Source: Crambe crambe (taxonomy: Eukaryota; Porifera; Demospongiae; Poecilosclerida; Crambeidae). Taken from it: a stretch of 64,000 nt of DNA. The translations under genes were made by a program, and so were the position numbers. How positions within the stretch are numbered: the first letter of the stretch is position 1; the number at the start of each line of letters is the position of its first letter. The DNA lies in NCBI GenBank assembly GCA_963924555.1, contig OZ004590.1, positions 6,688,001 through 6,752,000 on the forward strand, written 5' to 3'. The notes beneath the pieces are model-generated. The model saw nothing but the letters and a program-made list of their open reading frames with translations, did no database searches and was not told where the DNA came from. Shown here piece after piece: positions 60,182 through 64,000 of this stretch.

Positions 60182-61549
60182 TTACATACAAATACAGGTA
60201 GTGACATCTGGAAAAGACGTGTGATACGTGACATTGGCATCCAAGGACATGTAGGTTACCATAGTGGCAGTGAAGTCCTTGGGATTGGGAACACAGCAGG
60301 GGGATTCCCCTAAACTCACAAGGTCTGGTCTGGCTATGCTGATGAATTTAGCATGGTTGTTGTACTGCACTCTGTTGTCCCCAAAAGGGTCATTGCATGT
60401 TCCATAGCAGAAGGATAAATTGGCCGCAAACGGATGAAGCACTGCATATCTCTCTCCAGGCCAGTTGAGGTCACGAAAGGACATTGTTCTGACCTGCTTT
60501 CTACACGACAAACGTTTCAGTTCTTCAAGGCTTGGCTCATCACGAATACTTCTTCTTTTCCTCTGTCTAGATCGATCTGAGCTGCGGGTGCTTTTAGTCG
60601 TGGATCTTCTCCCAGTGAATTTTCCCATGTCACTGGTATAAACTAGAAGCATTGGTTTAATGTTGTGCAGTATGTCCTCCAGGTCTGCGTCACCTTGGTA
60701 ATGGTTAATGCTTAGAGATAATCTATAGTTCCTTCTCCCTTCAGATGAATCAATCGAATCTTGAAATTTTTCAATGTCAAGGGTATGCCACTCCCCCATG
60801 TAAAATCCAGAGTCAAGCAACTTCAGGTCCATCGCTGCTCCATCTCCAATTATCTCATGGAGTCGTGTCCTATAGGACAGAGTATTGGGTGCCTGTCTCA
60901 GGACAAGCTGCATAGCCACAATCTTGTCTGTGATGCTTACAGAGCTGAGGTTGAAAGCCAAGGTTCTAGAGTTACCAGAATGGGTGATTGAATATCCAAC
61001 ACTTATATCTGTGAAAAGAAACAGGTGATGAGGTGAATAATTATTATAGCCAGATGATAGCAGGTTAGGTTTCCTACAGGAATAAATTTATTTTTTAGTA
61101 AATTTGATAATGGAGACTTGGAGTCTGCTCTCTGCTCTGAAGTCAGAAGAATGTTTACATAACTAGATCTCTAGCTAGCTCTGTTGCATGATTACTTTAA
61201 TAGGGTTTCTACCCGAGCCCTGCCTGCTTCTGCAAGACAAGGCATCTAAAATCTAAACTTGACAAGATAACTTGCTAGCTAGAGGCGATTTTCTAATATA
61301 AGCCATTTACACTAATTTACCTGAGAAGCATCTGACTGTATTAGCAAAGCCCGCTTTACCCTGCGGAAGAAGATTCACCTCTCCATTGGTCAGAGGTCTT
61401 CGGAGTTCCTTAATTCCCTTGGAGAGCCGATCTAGAACCTGCAGTACGTCTGGATCAGGGGAAACCTTTGGTATGGACGCCGCTGTAGCCATACCGATAA
61501 AAAAGACGGCGCAGATGCCAGCATAAAATAATGTTTCACTGCTATTCAT
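60182..61549 (-). CDS. TGF-beta superfamily ligand precursor
   Basis: Secreted growth factor made as a proprotein. Exon 1 (61549-about 61322) has a hydrophobic signal segment (FYAGICAVFFIGMATAA). Exon 2 (about 61010-60182) carries the prodomain and a furin-type site RSRQRKRRS near 60560. The mature region of about 120 residues has all seven cystine-knot cysteines in order: one in KRLSCRKQ, two in SFCYGTC, the CC pair in ESPCCVPN, and CIC one residue before the end. Divergent points are DLNWPGERY in place of the usual DLGW..W motif, an N-glycosylation site NLS just before CYGTC, and a CxCx end reading CICM. I cannot place it in the BMP, activin or TGF-beta subfamily by eye. One intron. Confidence 0.9.
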
Positions 61550-62655
61550 TACAATACTCTTCTTATTGGGTTCCTTTTTCTTTTCTACAGTGACTCCTGA
61601 ATTGTTTTTCTTTTATACGATCAGCTCTGTAAATGCGCATGCGCGCAATTAGTGTTCCTTCTTTTTTGGTTGCCTCCCTTGACAAGCGTGCAGTGTACTA
61701 CAGAACTACCTCAGGGCACTTCCCTAGGTCTTATATTTTGTTGAAAGAGAAACTTGTTGGAAGGGCATTTTCATTGTATTATAACCATTGTAACTAGAGA
61801 TATTGCCAGACTGTTGAACACCTGCAATTCAACCATTTGATTGGGTAACATTGAAATTATGGGCAAGTAGTCATTTGTTGGTTATTGCATTGCTCCCAAA
61901 TGTAATTTTTCAATGGAAGTTTTTTTTTCCTCTACAGCCACCTAGCTACTACTTCCAATATCCTCCATTTGTGTGTGTTTGTGTAGGTTCCAAAATGATA
62001 CTTCAGTTTCTTTGTTTGTGGCTCGACATGCCCACTAGTGTCATCATGGAGGGGTTTCTCAATTATGATGTAATGGCTATAAGTGTACACAAACCAAGCA
62101 TGAGTCAGAATAGGATGTGGTGAAGTATAAATGCATTTCCCAAAGCCATAGAGCTTTAGCAAGATCTACCTACGGGGAGTATCAGAATTTCCAATGCAAT
62201 TAGCCACTCCAGACTAGGCTCCATGTACCCTTAACTTATCTCACAGCAGCAGTCCTGTTAGCTCTTCTTCCATTGCAAACAACACCCATAAATGGACTTC
62301 GGGACTAGTTTGTTGCTAAGTAGAGAGTCGCAAAGATTCATGCAACAGCTATCCTAACATGTAACAAGTCTGTGGATAAAAAGTTGCAGAGTAAGACAAA
62401 CCCTGAACAGCAATGATGATTGTACTCCTGGCACGGGACTACACCACTTTTAGACTAGCTAATGGATATGGGAGAGCATGTGTCACAAACATGCCAGCTG
62501 TGTAGAAGTCACTACGGTATCCCATGGAGTCAACGCTGAAATCAGAAATTTAATCATACTTAACTATTAATGAATAAATTATTATGAGTTTAGGTCACCC
62601 ACTGTCTAAACGTTTATGCTGAATTCTGCTAGCTGTCCTTCAAACTTGACAACTT
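61550..62655. other. 1.1-kb gap between TGF-beta ligand and CCT4, with an NRF1 site
   Basis: Holds the TGF-beta ligand promoter and the CCT4 3' flank. GCGCATGCGC at 61635-61644, 86 bp upstream of the ligand start codon, is an exact NRF1 (alpha-Pal) palindrome. No coding region was recognised in the rest. Confidence 0.65.
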
Positions 62656-64000
62656 TCACCTTGCATTCACCTGCAGAATACATCAATAAATAAATGCTAG
62701 CTGTTAAATGCAAAAAATCTGCCCCGTGAGCACCTGCCAACATCTTTCTACCAGTTTATATTTTTGGATCAATTAGATGCCCCAAAGGAGACAGATATCT
62801 AACTTTGCTTACGATATCATCAATCTTCATTATGCTCCTAACGGTCTCTGTAGCCAATCGAATGGCAGACGTTGAAACCAGCAATGGTTGTACCACGTTC
62901 TCCTCTAAAATATCTGTAATTGTCCCCTGCATCAGCAAGTAAAATCTTGGAATCACAGATAGCAAGTAACTCGAATGTAGACTTCACCTTTCTAACATTG
63001 ACTCCCGTTGATTTCTCCCCATTTGCGTGTCTCTTTCTGAGTTCAGTGACCACAGCTATGGGGTTGAGGCCAGCATTCTCTGCCAGGGTGGAAGGGATCA
63101 CCTCCATTGCCTCAGCATATGCTCTGATGCAGTAGGCATCCATCCCTCCAAGACTCTGCGAGTACTCCATCAAATGTACAGCCACTTCAATCTCTGGGGC
63201 CCCACCCCCAGCAATCAGTGCTCTAAAAATAGAATATTTACATACATAGCTAGCCAGCCAGTTGTAGTAATCTATTTGTTTTTATGCACATGACACATAC
63301 AGCTGCTACGAATGACCACAATGGGGCTCATTCAGGAAACCATGATTGATTGGGGAAATGAAAAGTTTAGGGGTCAATCTCTCCACTATAGGATGGAGAT
63401 TAAAGATTTAGAAGTCAATCCTTCACCTCTCTCCACAATCGACTTTCTTAAGCCATACCATACCATACAAGGTTGTGTCAGCCATGTTCTATTTCTCATG
63501 GAAATTGGTTAATGGATTCATGAGAATCAAACTACAATGGCCACCTGGGATATCAGGTTAGTGTAGCAAGGTTTCAGGAAAGGTCACTCAAGTGGAAACA
63601 ACTTCAGTGCCTGCTGGATACTTGCAGCAAGAAGAGTCGTATATGTGGATAATGTGGCAATGAATAGAAGGGTGTTTGAGGAACAGTATCACACATCATC
63701 CCCCCCCCCCCCCCCCCCGACACACTTAATCTTACTTCTTTTTCACTAGACATCTTATGACACAAAGAGCATCGTGGATAGAACGATCTGCCTCTTCCAA
63801 GACCAGCTTGTTTGATCCTCTGACCACAATAGACACAGTACGTGCAGCTGCACTGGTCCCCGTAACCTAGAGACACGATCAGAGTCAGTGCCAAATGAAA
63901 ACTAGTGTAATATTATGAAGTCTTGTTCCCAACTTTGGCACCACCGATCAAGTGATCATGCTCAGTAGTGTGATTTGATTGGGTGGCAACAGTGATCTAG
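62656..64000 (-). CDS. CCT4: TRiC/CCT chaperonin delta subunit, 3' part
   Basis: One of eight subunits of the cytosolic chaperonin that folds actin and tubulin. The 5' end is outside the window. Visible exons: [20 protein letters not shown] and [16 protein letters not shown] (about 63870-63735), then [20 protein letters not shown] and [19 protein letters not shown] (about 63222-62990), then [17 protein letters not shown] to [14 protein letters not shown] (about 62930-62811). Human CCT4 ends KIDDVVNTR. Here the frame after KIDDI meets a GTAAGC donor, and an exon after a CTGCAG acceptor gives V-N-A-R-stop (TGA, 62656-62658), completing KIDDIVNAR. Reading through instead would give an unrelated tail to 62756. 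A poly(C) run of about 20 near 63700 is intronic. Confidence 0.94.
63699..63718. repeat. Poly(C) run in CCT4 intron
   Basis: About 20 C in a row; the exact length may be unreliable in the assembly. Confidence 0.9.

Overview
The window is nuclear DNA from an animal with a compact, intron-rich genome. The genes decide this: kindlin, TANGO1, a TGF-beta ligand, a multidomain Dicer, MARK/PAR-1 kinase and aftiphilin together point to Metazoa. Divergent sequences, introns mostly of 50-400 bp, and gene gaps of about 100-600 bp fit a sponge (probably a demosponge). That placement is inference; nothing in the window proves the species. There is no operon, phage, CRISPR or organelle signal. No retrovirus-like or Polinton-like element was recognised.

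Layout, left to right: KPTN (+, 5' end outside), BRF1 (-), an intronless B-box/filamin/MIB-HERC2 protein (+), ALKBH6 (-), Dicer (+), a membrane-anchored TTL-like ligase (-), an FGD-like RhoGEF without FYVE (+), kindlin (+), ERO1 (-), TANGO1/MIA3 (+), MARK kinase (-), PDRG1 (+), GPR137 family (-), aftiphilin (+), XRCC3 with a tRNA-Asn in an intron (-), STIP1/HOP (+), TGF-beta ligand (-), CCT4 (-, 5' end outside). That is 18 protein genes and one tRNA. Fifteen of the 17 neighbouring pairs lie on opposite strands, so most genes share a promoter region of 130-430 bp with one neighbour and a 3' region of about 100-600 bp with the other.

The shared promoters hold the most interesting signals. The 200 bp between ERO1 (ER oxidative folding) and TANGO1 (ER export of bulky cargo) contains an exact ER stress response element, CCAAT-N9-CCACG, at its midpoint. 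The GPR137/aftiphilin gap has a TFEB/CLEAR-like site, XRCC3 has an E2F-type palindrome just upstream of its start codon, and an exact NRF1 palindrome lies upstream of the TGF-beta ligand. CACGTG E-boxes recur in four of the seven divergent gaps.

Introns hold small DNA-transposon derivatives. A 211-bp TA-flanked MITE abuts, and partly forms, a 5' splice site. A 304-bp hAT-like element carries a tandem-repeat core, and a 65-bp element has an 8-bp target duplication. The CT/GA microsatellites found in introns lie pyrimidine-strand sense, mostly as the tract just before a 3' splice site. Gene models were assembled by eye from reading frames, splice consensus and recalled family sequences; exon edges given as approximate may be off by a few codons.
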